From Domibacillus aminovorans (lineage in GTDB: Bacteria > Bacillota > Bacilli > Bacillales > Domibacillaceae): a DNA stretch of 64,000 bases. Below are positions 1 through 11,669 of the stretch, piece by piece. Positions within the stretch are counted from its first letter, which is position 1, and each line of letters starts with the position of its first letter. The stretch spans positions 22,726-86,725 of the forward strand of contig NZ_LQWY01000034.1 of NCBI RefSeq assembly GCF_001643235.1. Direction: 5' to 3'. The notes beneath the pieces were generated by a model. The model saw nothing but the letters and a program-made list of their open reading frames with translations, had not been told where the DNA came from and searched no databases. A program made the position numbers and the translations under genes.

Positions 1-2
1 CC

Positions 3-2195
<2,193 letters not shown>

Positions 2196-2196
<1 letters not shown>

Positions 2197-2915
2197 TGAG
2201 ACCGACACTTATTATGCTTTCGGGATGGGGAATGGATACCCCGGTTTGGGATGAAATGTGCCAGCATTTATCATCATACCGTATTCGATTTATAAATTGG
2301 CATCATACGAAAAGTGAGGAGGATATAGAAAATCGTGTCCGTCACATTATTCGGCAAGAAAAGAAGGTTATTTTGATCGGCTGGTCACTTGGTGCTATTG
2401 CTGCATTAGCGACAGCGTCGCAAGAGCCTGTATGCGGTATAGTGCTCATAGGAGGGGCAGCAAGATTTACGCAAGATACTGACTCTGACTATGCAGGGTG
2501 GGAGGTTAAGTTTGTGGACCGATTAAAGCGGAGCGTACAGAAGGAAACTGACGGTGCTCTTAAAAGGTTTGATGAAAGTATGTTCTCGGCTACTGAACAA
2601 CTATGGAAGGAGTCATTTCCAGCCGTGCGTGCACATTTTGCAAAGGACGATACAAACTCACTCCTTATTGGGCTCAATTACTTGATACATCGTGACGTAA
2701 GGTCGCTTCTTTCTACCTTGCATGTTCCTCTTCTTTTGCTGCATGGAGAGAATGATCGTGTATGTTCGGTGGAAGCTGCCCGCTACATCGGAGAAAGAAC
2801 GAATGCCTGTTTGCATGTATGGGAGGGTGCTGGACATGCGCCTCACATTACAAAAGCAAAGGAATGTGCTCATATGATTCAACAATTTGCAGAAGTGGGG
2901 AACGAGCATGATTAA
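2196..2915 (+). CDS. bioH: Alpha/beta hydrolase, BioH-like pimeloyl-ACP methyl ester esterase
   Basis: This 239-residue alpha/beta hydrolase carries the nucleophile elbow GWSLG (about residues 68-72), a late acid region (LLHGENDRVC) and the catalytic histidine in GAGHAPH near the C-terminus. BioH removes the methyl ester from pimeloyl-ACP after two rounds of fatty-acid elongation, freeing the chain for BioF. Position between bioF and bioC, with a 1-base overlap to bioF and an 8-base overlap to bioC, makes this role very likely. Esterases in this slot vary widely in sequence, so the name rests on context plus fold. Confidence 0.85.
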
Positions 2916-3702
2916 CAAAGCGCTGCTTCAAAAACGTTTTAATAAGGCAGCTTTAACTTATGATGAATATGCGAATGTGCAAAAGAAAATGGGTGATGTG
3001 ATTATTCAAAAACTGTGTCAAACATACACATCACAGGCCCCCCTTTCTATTTTAGAGCTTGGCTGTGGTACAGGATATGTTACAGAACAACTAGTAAACT
3101 CCTTTCCTTATGCTTTTGTCACATCAGTTGACTTTGCACCGGATATGATTGAGCAGGCGAAAAAAAGAATAGGAGCCGAAAAAGCTGTTTTTATATGCGG
3201 AGATATTGAGCAAATTGATTTTTCGGGGCGGTATGATGTGATTATTTCAAATGCAACATTTCAGTGGATGAATGATTTGCAAGGAACGATAGACCGTTTG
3301 TTCAAATCATTGCAGGATAACGGCACCATGATGTTTACGACATTTGGCCATGAAACGTTTAAAGAGCTTCATCTGTCTTTCCAACAGGCAGTAAGAAATT
3401 TGGTAGGAACAGAAGATAGGGCTATCGGGCAGTCATTTTTTACGCCGCAGCAGCTAAAGGAATTATGTGAACAGTATGGGCATGTTTCCATGCAGCAAGC
3501 GCACTACATAGAATGGTTTTCAACCGTTCGCGATTTTTTGGATTCTGTTCGCAAAATCGGAGCAGCCAACAGTAATGACGGGATTTCGAGTCAAAGCCCT
3601 CGTGTTTTTCGCAGCATGATCAGGTTATACGAAGAGAAATTTCAACAAAACGGCTGTATACAAGCCACATATCACGCACTATTTTGTACAATTACAAAAT
3701 AG
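2908..3702 (+). CDS. bioC: Malonyl-ACP O-methyltransferase
   Basis: BioC methylates the free carboxyl of malonyl-ACP so that fatty-acid synthase can build a pimeloyl chain. The product (264 residues from ATG 2908) has the SAM motif I ILELGCGTGYVTEQL (about residues 47-61), the acidic motif II after the next strand (TSVDFAPDMIEQA) and DVIISNATFQWM, a hallmark of BioC. The ATG at 2908 is preferred over an upstream TTG at 2887 because of the GTGGGG ribosome site and the family N-terminus INKALLQKRFNKAA. It is the last biotin gene here; a terminator follows and no bioB is seen downstream. Confidence 0.95.
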   Translation: MINKALLQKRFNKAALTYDEYANVQKKMGDVIIQKLCQTYTSQAPLSILELGCGTGYVTEQLVNSFPYAFVTSVDFAPDMIEQAKKRIGAEKAVFICGDIEQIDFSGRYDVIISNATFQWMNDLQGTIDRLFKSLQDNGTMMFTTFGHETFKELHLSFQQAVRNLVGTEDRAIGQSFFTPQQLKELCEQYGHVSMQQAHYIEWFSTVRDFLDSVRKIGAANSNDGISSQSPRVFRSMIRLYEEKFQQNGCIQATYHALFCTITK

Positions 3703-3756
3703 TGAAGACGAAAGTAACTGGCCCCAAAACCAGTAGTTGCTCCCTTCACCTCATAA

Positions 3757-3797
3757 AAGCCGATTGTTCTGTAGCGTAGGACAATCGGCTTTTTCAT
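3757..3797 (+). terminator. Terminator of the biotin operon
   Basis: Arms AAGCCGATTGT and ACAATCGGCTT (11 bp, perfect) are separated by a 13-base loop and followed by a T-run. It lies 55 bases after the bioC stop. Confidence 0.9.
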
Positions 3798-3919
3798 TTT
3801 GGCCATGATCTTAGCGTGGTAAATGAAAGAATGCTGTCGTTACCCTAGTTTGCAGAACGAACATATACATATTATGTACGTTTCTTATCAGCATCGCACA
3901 TAAGGGATAAAGGAAGTAT

Positions 3920-4543
3920 TTATTCTTGATTTTGAAAAGCTAACTTTAAACCTAAACCAACATAGACTATACCGACTACCTTACCGATCCATTGTGAGTT
4001 TATACTATTTTTTAGAAATAACCGATTACCTACCAAACTCGCCAGCAGCACCAACAAAGTCGTATACAAGATGCTCATTAAAACAAAAGTTAAGCCTAAA
4101 ATTAAAAGCTGAATTGTCACTGAAGATCCATCACTTTGGACAAATTGAGGTAAAAAAGCTAAGAAAAAAAGAGCCGTTTTAGGATTGAGCAGTTCGACTA
4201 ATAAAGCCTGATGAAAAGATAAAGTAGAATTCACCTTTTTTGTGACGGGCTTCTCACCCTTTTTCGATTTTTCAATGAAAGCATTTATCCCTAAATAAAT
4301 TAAATAGGCTGCACCTACATACTTAACGATTTCAAAGGCAAGTGCAGATGTCATTAAAATAGCAGAAAGCCCAAGAACTGCTGCGCAAGTATGGACTAAG
4401 TCACCGACAGCTATGCCCACTCCCGTTATCATCCCATTCTTCTTCCCGCCTTTAACAGTTTGAGAGATCGTTAACAGTACGGCCGGACCTGGGATCAGAA
4501 AGAGCATTAGAACAATTAATATAAAAGTGACCAAGTTTATCAA
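3920..4543 (-). CDS. LysE/RhtB family amino-acid exporter
   Basis: A 207-residue membrane protein with about six hydrophobic segments and the family N-terminal signature LFLIPGPAVLLTISQ followed by GKKNGMITGVGIAVGD, plus LLNPKTALFFLAFLPQF in the middle. LysE/RhtB proteins export amino acids or related small metabolites; the substrate cannot be read from sequence. It is convergent with the biotin operon and has its own AAAGGA ribosome site. It appears intact. Confidence 0.88.
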   Translation of the reverse strand: MINLVTFILIVLMLFLIPGPAVLLTISQTVKGGKKNGMITGVGIAVGDLVHTCAAVLGLSAILMTSALAFEIVKYVGAAYLIYLGINAFIEKSKKGEKPVTKKVNSTLSFHQALLVELLNPKTALFFLAFLPQFVQSDGSSVTIQLLILGLTFVLMSILYTTLLVLLASLVGNRLFLKNSINSQWIGKVVGIVYVGLGLKLAFQNQE

Positions 4544-4641
4544 ATCCTTTTCTTAGATTTTTGATTTAATGGCTAAACCATATTATTTATATTAACGCTT
4601 TAGTGTAATGGAGTTAACAGTTATTTCACTTTCCTGCAGCT

Positions 4642-4779
4642 TTAGAAGAGATGGCTGATATTTTTATTTATTTAGTACAGATGGCTGATAAGCTGGAAAT
4701 AGACCTTGAGACAGAAGTCTATAAAAAGCTCGAAAAAAATGCAGAAAAATACCCCGTAAAATTGGGGAATCAGGAATGA
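4642..4779 (+). pseudogene. C-terminal remnant of a MazG-like nucleotide pyrophosphohydrolase
   Basis: An open segment gives EEMADIFIYLVQMADK followed by a charged tail ending YPVKLGNQE and TGA at 4777. The pattern ALEEMADIFIYL is the helix of the RS21-C6/MazG-like NTP pyrophosphatase fold that carries conserved acidic residues. Only about 45 residues remain of a protein normally about 100 long. The N-terminal metal-binding EExxE part and any ribosome site are missing, so this is a relic. Confidence 0.6.
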
Positions 4780-4870
4780 TTATATATAACAAAACTTCAT
4801 CGAGTTTTTAAAATCATGTATTTGTAGGCCTCTTTTGTCTTTTCCAGATCTATAAAAGGAAGGGATCGCG

Positions 4871-6475
4871 ATGACAACGTTACTGTGGGATTCACCTGAT
4901 AAGCTGCGGGCACTTTTATGCGAGCTGGCCGGTTGGAAAAGCATCACGATGACAGAGGATGAGCGGCAATTTCCGATGAAGCTTCAGTCGAAATTGCAGA
5001 GTCTGGATTATTTTCATCAGTACCCGGAACACCTGACGCTGCATGCCGCGGACATGCGGCGGAAATTTGTGACGGCACTTTATAAACATCCGGACACATT
5101 GGATACAATCTGTCTAATTAGCCATTATGATACCGTCAGCACGGAGGAATACGGGGAGCTGGAGCCACTTGCCACACAGCCCGAGGAATTGACGGCTTAC
5201 TGGATGGGAAACCCGAATGACTTGCCGGATGACGTGCTGGCAGACCTGCAGTCGGGAGAGTATTTATTTGGACGCGGGACAATGGATATGAAAATGGGGC
5301 TGGCTTTGCATATGCAATTGATTGAAAAAGCGAGTACAGAAAAGTGGCCAATTAATCTCTTGCTTTTGGCCGTGCCAGATGAAGAAGTGAATTCAGCCGG
5401 CATGCGCGCCGCCGTTCCCAAGCTGGTGGAACTGCAAAAAGAATTTGGCCTGACGTACAAGCTTTTTTTAAATAGCGAGCCTGTTTTTACGCAGGAACCA
5501 GGGGATACAACATGTAAAACTTATTCTGGTACGATTGGAAAAGTTATGCCGGGTGCCCTGTTTTATGGCCGGGAAACACATGCAGGTGAACCAATCAATG
5601 GACTAACTTCCCCCTACATCGCATCTTTCTTGACCCAGAAAATGGAATGGAATCCGTTGTTTCAGGAAACAGTGCTCGGCGAAAAGACGCCGCTTCCGAT
5701 TACCTTACAGCAAAAAGATCTCCGCCTTGAATACTCAACTCAGACACCGTATCGCTCATCTGCGCTGTATAACGTATTTGTCATGAAGCAGACAGCAGAA
5801 GACATTATGACAAAGTTTGAACAGACAGCAATGGAGGCGGCAGACGAATGCAATAAAGCCTACACGAAGGTCTGTCGGTCCAATGAAGTGGAGCCGGTTA
5901 GTGAGGTGCGCGTGATCCGCTATGAAGAGCTGCTACGCTACTCTATTGAAAAGTTTGGGGCAGATTTTGTGGAAGAAGTAAAAGCGGATGTGTATACCTA
6001 TGAAGAGTGGGATGACCGTGAAAAGTCATTTCGAATTGCCGATAAGCTTATTATCCAATCGCAGGAGTTGACACCAGCGATTATTTTATTATTTGCGCCC
6101 CCATTTTATCCGGCGGTCAATTCATCCGGCAATTCGCTCGTAGAAGAGGCAATTTTGCAGGTAACGAGTCTGGCAAAAGACGAATTCGACTTATTGATTG
6201 AACGCATGCATTATTTCAACGGTATATGCGATTTGAGTTATGTAAACGGAAGCAGTATGGATGCTGGATGGGAAGCATATGGACAAAATACACCCGTCTG
6301 GAAAGATATCTATTCGATTCCGTTTACAGAAATGATGGAGCTGCAAGCGCCTATTTTAAACATCGGACCGTTTGGAAAAGACGCCCATAAACGGACAGAG
6401 CGTTTGCATATGAAACATGCCTTTGAACAGCTGCCTTATTTGGTAGAGCAATTAATCAAAAACATAAAGCCTTGA
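4871..6475 (+). CDS. rocB: M20-family metallopeptidase, RocB-like
   Basis: A 534-residue zinc-dependent peptidase-like enzyme. Metal-site motifs are visible in order: SHYDTV (about residue 87), GRGTMDMKMG (about 137-146) and PDEEVNSAGMRAA (about 171-183). The long C-terminal half without a typical dimerisation-domain pattern and the N-terminus LLCELAGWKSI resemble B. subtilis RocB, an arginine-utilisation protein of unproven reaction. It is a single-gene unit with ribosome site GGAAGGGAT; no other roc genes flank it. Family assignment is firm, the arginine role is inferred. Confidence 0.8.
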   Translation: MTTLLWDSPDKLRALLCELAGWKSITMTEDERQFPMKLQSKLQSLDYFHQYPEHLTLHAADMRRKFVTALYKHPDTLDTICLISHYDTVSTEEYGELEPLATQPEELTAYWMGNPNDLPDDVLADLQSGEYLFGRGTMDMKMGLALHMQLIEKASTEKWPINLLLLAVPDEEVNSAGMRAAVPKLVELQKEFGLTYKLFLNSEPVFTQEPGDTTCKTYSGTIGKVMPGALFYGRETHAGEPINGLTSPYIASFLTQKMEWNPLFQETVLGEKTPLPITLQQKDLRLEYSTQTPYRSSALYNVFVMKQTAEDIMTKFEQTAMEAADECNKAYTKVCRSNEVEPVSEVRVIRYEELLRYSIEKFGADFVEEVKADVYTYEEWDDREKSFRIADKLIIQSQELTPAIILLFAPPFYPAVNSSGNSLVEEAILQVTSLAKDEFDLLIERMHYFNGICDLSYVNGSSMDAGWEAYGQNTPVWKDIYSIPFTEMMELQAPILNIGPFGKDAHKRTERLHMKHAFEQLPYLVEQLIKNIKP

Positions 6476-6948
6476 GTTCTGAACTTCCCCCTGCCAGGGT
6501 AGACAGCTCTAAAAAGACTATGCAGCTATCGTGATTCGGTATTTTATCGGAGCTCGGTGGCTAGGTCATTTTTGGAAATGTTTATAGTTATAATAGTAAA
6601 TATAACTCTCAACGGCTTGGATCAATTCCTTTACTATTTTAAATCAGTTAGATACAACATCTCCGATTTGAATAAGCAATAATGTCTGTAACCAGCGCTT
6701 CATTTTGCTTTTCGTATTATCTCAATAAAAATACGTGCTGTTTCTTCAACTATCGGGTCCGTTAATGAAATAGTAACACTAAATTTAAAAATATAGTGCT
6801 GAATCAATCATTAAAAAAGCAAATAAGAATTGGGGTTTTTCGGAATAATGTGTAGGAAAAGGATCACAGTCTGAACCCCAGTCCATTACGGATATTTGGT
6901 TGAGTATAGTATACTATTCATAAATAACTACTCGAAACGGTGATAAAA
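6476..6948. other. Gap between rocB-like gene and hsdR
   Basis: No intact gene. On the minus strand a short open segment ending at 6700 (residues SLTDPIVEETARIF among them) looks like a protein tail but I cannot assign it. A 12-bp perfect palindrome ATAGTATACTAT lies at 6906-6917, 31 bases before the hsdR start. Confidence 0.4.
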
Positions 6949-9900
6949 ATGACGAGCAATTTTTCGTTTTTCCGAGGAAAATGGGATGTTCTTGCTAATT
7001 TAGCGGAGTCCGCGGAAAGAAATGTATATGTGGATCCACATACAACGTTAATGAAGCTGCGCTTATTTGCGGAAACGATGGCGAAATACATATTGGCATC
7101 TGAAAATATTCGTGAAGCCTATAATACGACGCAGGTGGATCGGATTAATACGTTGCGGCGCGAAGGGGTTTTGGAGCCTGAATTCATTGATCTGTTTGAG
7201 ACACTGCGACGCAAAGGGAATCAAGCGGTTCATGAAGCGGAATATGGACAGGTGGAGGAAGCGAAAGCGATGCTGCAAATCGCTTTTCGTCTGTCTGCAT
7301 GGTTTATGGAAGTGTACGGTGATTGGCATTTTCAAGCGCCTGAGTACGTTGAATACACGGATCAAGAGATAGATAAAATGGACACTCTTCAGCAAGAGTA
7401 TGATGCTAAATTGCAACAACTTGAAAAAGAGTTGGAAGTCATTCGTCAAAAAGCAGAACAAGAGCAAAGCGATACGAAACAAGAGCGTAAACAGAAATCG
7501 AAAAAATTAGCACGTCGTCAGCAATTAACGGAAGCAGAGACACGTACGATTATCGATGAAAAATTACGATTAGCAGGGTGGGAAGCAGACACGAACGTGT
7601 TAAATCATTACACAAAAGGAACATTGCCGGAGAAAAATCGCAACATGGCGATTGCGGAATGGAAAGTAGGAAGCGGCAGAGTGGATTATGCTTTGTTTAT
7701 TGGCTTGCGGCTTGTTGGGTTAGTAGAAGCAAAAGCCAAGCATAAAAATGTTCCATCTGTACTGGAAAGCCAAACGAAAACATATGCCAAAAATGTCACG
7801 CCAATTGAAAAGGAGCAGATTGTACCAACAACGAGTAACTATAAAGCGCCCTTTCTATATGCGACAAATGGCAGACCCTTTTTAAGACAGCTGCAAGAAG
7901 AATCCGGGATATGGTTTTGGGATTCTCGGAAGCAAATGGAGCATGCTCGACCGCTCGAAGGTTGGCACTCTCCTGAAGACCTTCAATTGCTTCTCAGTCA
8001 AGAGGACGATCGGGTGAATGAGCAGCTACAAGAAGAGGACGTGACGAAATTTGGCTTGAGACTTTATCAGCAACATGCGGTATTAGCTGCTGAAAAGGCG
8101 TTGCAAGAAGGTAAGCGAAAAATGCTGATTGCGATGGCGACAGGGACAGGGAAAACACGAACTGCTATTGCGTTAATGTACCGCTTGATCAAAGCGAAGA
8201 AGTGCCGTAGAATCCTATTTCTTGTTGACCGTAAAGCGCTCGGCAGACAAACCGAAAATGCTTTGAAAGATACCGAAATAGAAGGACTCCCTTTCTCGAG
8301 CATATATGATGTGAAATCAATGGAAGACATGTCGCCGGAAGTGATGACGAGAGTCCATATTGCGACGGTGCAAGGAATGGTTCATCGTCTATTTTATAGT
8401 GAAGATGACAGAATACCGAGTGTCGGACAATACGATTTTATCATTGTTGATGAAGCGCATCGTGGCTATACGAGTGACCGTGAAATGTCGGATGATGAAT
8501 TACAATTTCGGGATCAGAACGATTACATTAGTCAGTACCGGCGAGTAATTGATTATTTTGATGCAGCTTGCTTAGGACTAACAGCGACACCCGCTCTTCA
8601 TACGACCGACATATTCGGAATGCCAATCTTCAAATATTCGTACGGTGAAGGGGTACTGGATGGTTTCTTAGTCGATCACGAGCCGCCCTATTTATTTAAA
8701 ACAGAGCTTTCTACTCTTGGGATTACCTTTGAAAAAGACGAGGAAGTCGAAGTATATGACGTAGATCAAGGTGAAATTCAACTTGAAAAAGTGGAAGATG
8801 CCATTCATTTTGAAGTGGAGCAGTTTAACAAACGAGTCATTACCGAACCGTTTAACCGAGCGATTTTGAATAAACTGGTTGAATACATTGATCCAATGGG
8901 AAAAGAAAAAACACTCATCTTTGCGGCAACGGATCAACATGCCGATTTAATTGTTCGTTTATTGAAAGAAGCCTTTCAAGAGCGGGGCGATGAAGTCGAA
9001 GATGATGCCATTGTTAAAATTACGGGCTATATTTATAAGCCGCTCGAATCAATCAAGCGGTTCAAAAATGAGCGGCTGCCGAATGTCGTTGTCACGGTGG
9101 ACTTGCTCACAACCGGAATCGACGTGCCAGCTATTACAAACCTTGTTTTCTTACGACGGGTGCAGTCCCGTATTTTATATGATCAAATGCTCGGTCGTGC
9201 AACTCGTCTTTGTCCCGAGATCGGCAAGACACATTTTACTATTTATGATGCAGTCGGCATTTACGACAAGTTGCAAAGCTATACAGAAATGAAGCCGGTT
9301 GTGAAGCAGCAAAATCAAAGCATTGGTGAATTGTATGAGCGGCTGACCGATGCGGGGACCGATGAAGAAGCCAGCTTTTACAGTGAGCAATTGGCGGCGA
9401 AATTGCAGCGGCGTAAGCAACGATTGACGGAAGAAGATAAAAAGAAATTTGAAGAGCTGTCCAACGGCAAAAGCATTGATCAGTGGGCAAAAGAAGTTCA
9501 AGCCTATTCACCACAAGAAGCAAAGCAGGATTCAGTTTTGTTTGAATATATGGAAATGTACAGAGCGAAAGGCGAGAAACGGTACATTTCCAATCGAGAA
9601 GACAAAGTGACGGACGTGATAAGAGGTTATGGAGAAGGAAATAGTCGTCCTGAAGACTATTTGGATGGGTTTGTTCAATTTGTGAAACAAAATATGAACG
9701 AAATCCCGGCGCTTCAACTCATCTGCACACGACCGAAAGATTTAACGAAACAAGACTTGAGAGAGCTGATGACCATTTTGGAAACGAAAGGGTTTAAGCA
9801 ATCCCATTTACAGACCGCCTGGAAGCAAGCGAAGAACGAAGAAATTGCGGCCGATATGATCAGTTTCATTCGCCAAGCCGCTCTCGGTGTAGCACTTGTG

Positions 9901-10155
9901 GATCACGAGACGCGTATTAAATATGCGATGCAAAAAGTATATTCATTTCATGAATGGACACCTAGACAGAAAAAATGGCTGGAGCGAATTGAAAAGCAAC
10001 TCTTGTTGTTCCCTGTACTCGCTCCTACACCAGAAGATGCTTTTACGGAAGAGCCCTTTAAAAGCAGCGGTGGATACAAAGTGTTGAAAAGGGAATTCGG
10101 CGACTTAATTGATCCCATTGTGTTCACGATTAATGAGAATTTATATGCCAATTAA
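6949..10155 (+). CDS. hsdR: Type I restriction enzyme, R (motor/nuclease) subunit
   Basis: HsdR is the DNA-translocating and cleaving subunit of the HsdR2M2S complex. From ATG 6949 the product is 1068 residues. It has an N-terminal helical DUF4145-like region (1-120), a coiled-coil (about 125-185), an HSDR_N nuclease domain with RVDYAL and GLVEAKAK forming the PD-(D/E)xK core, then a DEAD-like helicase: Walker A ATGTGKTRT (about 398), DEAH (about 500), LTATP (about 543) and the second RecA lobe (TTGIDVPAITNLVF). An EcoEI-type C-terminal region follows. The in-frame GTG at 6940 has no clear ribosome site of its own. It leads an R-M-S array. Confidence 0.95.
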   Translation: MTSNFSFFRGKWDVLANLAESAERNVYVDPHTTLMKLRLFAETMAKYILASENIREAYNTTQVDRINTLRREGVLEPEFIDLFETLRRKGNQAVHEAEYGQVEEAKAMLQIAFRLSAWFMEVYGDWHFQAPEYVEYTDQEIDKMDTLQQEYDAKLQQLEKELEVIRQKAEQEQSDTKQERKQKSKKLARRQQLTEAETRTIIDEKLRLAGWEADTNVLNHYTKGTLPEKNRNMAIAEWKVGSGRVDYALFIGLRLVGLVEAKAKHKNVPSVLESQTKTYAKNVTPIEKEQIVPTTSNYKAPFLYATNGRPFLRQLQEESGIWFWDSRKQMEHARPLEGWHSPEDLQLLLSQEDDRVNEQLQEEDVTKFGLRLYQQHAVLAAEKALQEGKRKMLIAMATGTGKTRTAIALMYRLIKAKKCRRILFLVDRKALGRQTENALKDTEIEGLPFSSIYDVKSMEDMSPEVMTRVHIATVQGMVHRLFYSEDDRIPSVGQYDFIIVDEAHRGYTSDREMSDDELQFRDQNDYISQYRRVIDYFDAACLGLTATPALHTTDIFGMPIFKYSYGEGVLDGFLVDHEPPYLFKTELSTLGITFEKDEEVEVYDVDQGEIQLEKVEDAIHFEVEQFNKRVITEPFNRAILNKLVEYIDPMGKEKTLIFAATDQHADLIVRLLKEAFQERGDEVEDDAIVKITGYIYKPLESIKRFKNERLPNVVVTVDLLTTGIDVPAITNLVFLRRVQSRILYDQMLGRATRLCPEIGKTHFTIYDAVGIYDKLQSYTEMKPVVKQQNQSIGELYERLTDAGTDEEASFYSEQLAAKLQRRKQRLTEEDKKKFEELSNGKSIDQWAKEVQAYSPQEAKQDSVLFEYMEMYRAKGEKRYISNREDKVTDVIRGYGEGNSRPEDYLDGFVQFVKQNMNEIPALQLICTRPKDLTKQDLRELMTILETKGFKQSHLQTAWKQAKNEEIAADMISFIRQAALGVALVDHETRIKYAMQKVYSFHEWTPRQKKWLERIEKQLLLFPVLAPTPEDAFTEEPFKSSGGYKVLKREFGDLIDPIVFTINENLYAN

Positions 10156-10171
10156 TCCCAATAAGAAACGT

Positions 10172-10200
10172 GCCGCTATTCCGTGTAGCGGTGCTTTTTT
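10172..10200 (+). terminator. Terminator-like hairpin between hsdR and hsdM
   Basis: CCGCTA and TAGCGG arms close a 7-base loop and run into GTGCTTTTTT. A TATAAT hexamer follows at 10205-10210, so part of hsdMS transcription may start afresh here; the -35 is poor. Confidence 0.55.
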
Positions 10201-10238
10201 ACGATATAATGATGGAACTAGATGTTGGAGGCGTGAAA

Positions 10239-11669
10239 ATGACAAACCAAGAGATTGTACAGAAGTTATGGAATTTATGTAATGTGCTGCGTGATGACGG
10301 CATTAACTATCAGCAATATGTAACAGAACTCACGTATTTGCTGTTTTTGAAAATGATGAAAGAACAAGACACAGAAGCGGCAATTCCAGAAGGCTGCCGC
10401 TGGGATGATTTAATCGAAAAAGAAGGACTGCCATTAAAGCAGTTTTATCAAAAGCTCCTTCTTGAACTAGGCAGCAGCGACAACAAACAGCTGCGTCTTA
10501 TTTACAGCGATGCGTCGACAAGTATTGAAGAGCCAAAGAACTTGGAGAAGATCATTAAGTCCATTGATGCGCTTGACTGGTACAATGCGAAAGAAGAAGG
10601 ACTCGGCGATTTGTATGAAGGATTGCTTGAGAAAAATGCGAGCGAGACAAAATCAGGAGCGGGACAATACTTTACACCAAGACCACTTATTGACGTTATG
10701 GTGCAATTAATTGATCCAAAACCCGGTGAGCGGTGCAATGACCCGGCAGCTGGTACATTTGGCTTTATGATTGCGGCAGATCGGTACGTCAAAGAAAAAA
10801 CGGATAACTATTTTGATTTAGAAACGGTAGAAGCAGACTTTCAGAAAAAGGAAGCCTTTACTGGTATGGAACTCGTCAAAGACACGCACCGCTTAGCGTT
10901 AATGAATGCATTGCTGCACGATATGGAAGGACGCTTAGAACAAGGTGATACGTTGTCAAGTAACGGAAAATGGATGAAAAACTTTGATGTGATCCTCACC
11001 AATCCGCCATTCGGTACGAAAAAAGGCGGCGAACGTGTGACACGTGATGACTTAACATTTGAAACATCAAATAAGCAGTTGAACTTCTTACAGGTCATTT
11101 ACAATGGGCTCAAAGATGACGGACAAGCACGTGCAGCGGTTGTAATCCCTGATAATGTCTTGTTTGAAAGCGGCATCGGTGCGCAAATTCGTCGTGACTT
11201 GATGAACAAATGTAACTTACACACCATTTTACGTTTGCCAACAGGTATTTTCTATGCACAAGGTGTTAAAACAAATGTCTTATTCTTCACAAAAGGAACA
11301 ACAGACCAAGATAACACAAAAGACGTTTGGGTATATGACCTTCGCACAAATATGTCTTCATTTGGGAAACGTAATCAGTTAACGATGGCTCATTTTGAAA
11401 ACTTCATGAAAGCCTATGTGGCAGAAGACCGTTCTCAAGTGGAAGATGAACGCTGGAACAAGTATACACGAGAAGAAATCGCGAAAAAGGATGACAGCTT
11501 AGATATCGGATTGATTGCTGATGACTCATTATCTGCTTATGAAAATCTGCCAGATCCAATTGATTCGGCAGAAGAAGCGATAATGAAACTTCAGCAGGCG
11601 ATGGATTTATTAAATGAAGTTGTGGAAGAGCTTAGGGAAGTGGAAGAAGACAAGGTGGTCACGCAATGA
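10239..11669 (+). CDS. hsdM: Type I DNA methyltransferase, M subunit
   Basis: N6-adenine methyltransferase subunit of the type I complex, 476 residues. The start is ATG 10239, seven bases after GGAGG at 10227-10231; upstream codons read through a hairpin and are rejected. The N-terminal HsdM_N helical domain (QKLWNLCNVLRDDGINY) covers about 1-130. The Rossmann part has motif I DPAAGTFGF (about 168) and catalytic motif IV NPPFGTK (about 254). The stop overlaps the hsdS start as ATGA. The gene looks intact. Confidence 0.95.
   Translation: MTNQEIVQKLWNLCNVLRDDGINYQQYVTELTYLLFLKMMKEQDTEAAIPEGCRWDDLIEKEGLPLKQFYQKLLLELGSSDNKQLRLIYSDASTSIEEPKNLEKIIKSIDALDWYNAKEEGLGDLYEGLLEKNASETKSGAGQYFTPRPLIDVMVQLIDPKPGERCNDPAAGTFGFMIAADRYVKEKTDNYFDLETVEADFQKKEAFTGMELVKDTHRLALMNALLHDMEGRLEQGDTLSSNGKWMKNFDVILTNPPFGTKKGGERVTRDDLTFETSNKQLNFLQVIYNGLKDDGQARAAVVIPDNVLFESGIGAQIRRDLMNKCNLHTILRLPTGIFYAQGVKTNVLFFTKGTTDQDNTKDVWVYDLRTNMSSFGKRNQLTMAHFENFMKAYVAEDRSQVEDERWNKYTREEIAKKDDSLDIGLIADDSLSAYENLPDPIDSAEEAIMKLQQAMDLLNEVVEELREVEEDKVVTQ

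Noticed and set aside
7063..7482. 139-residue minus-strand frame inside hsdR
   Set aside because: Antisense shadow of the conserved HsdR N-terminus.
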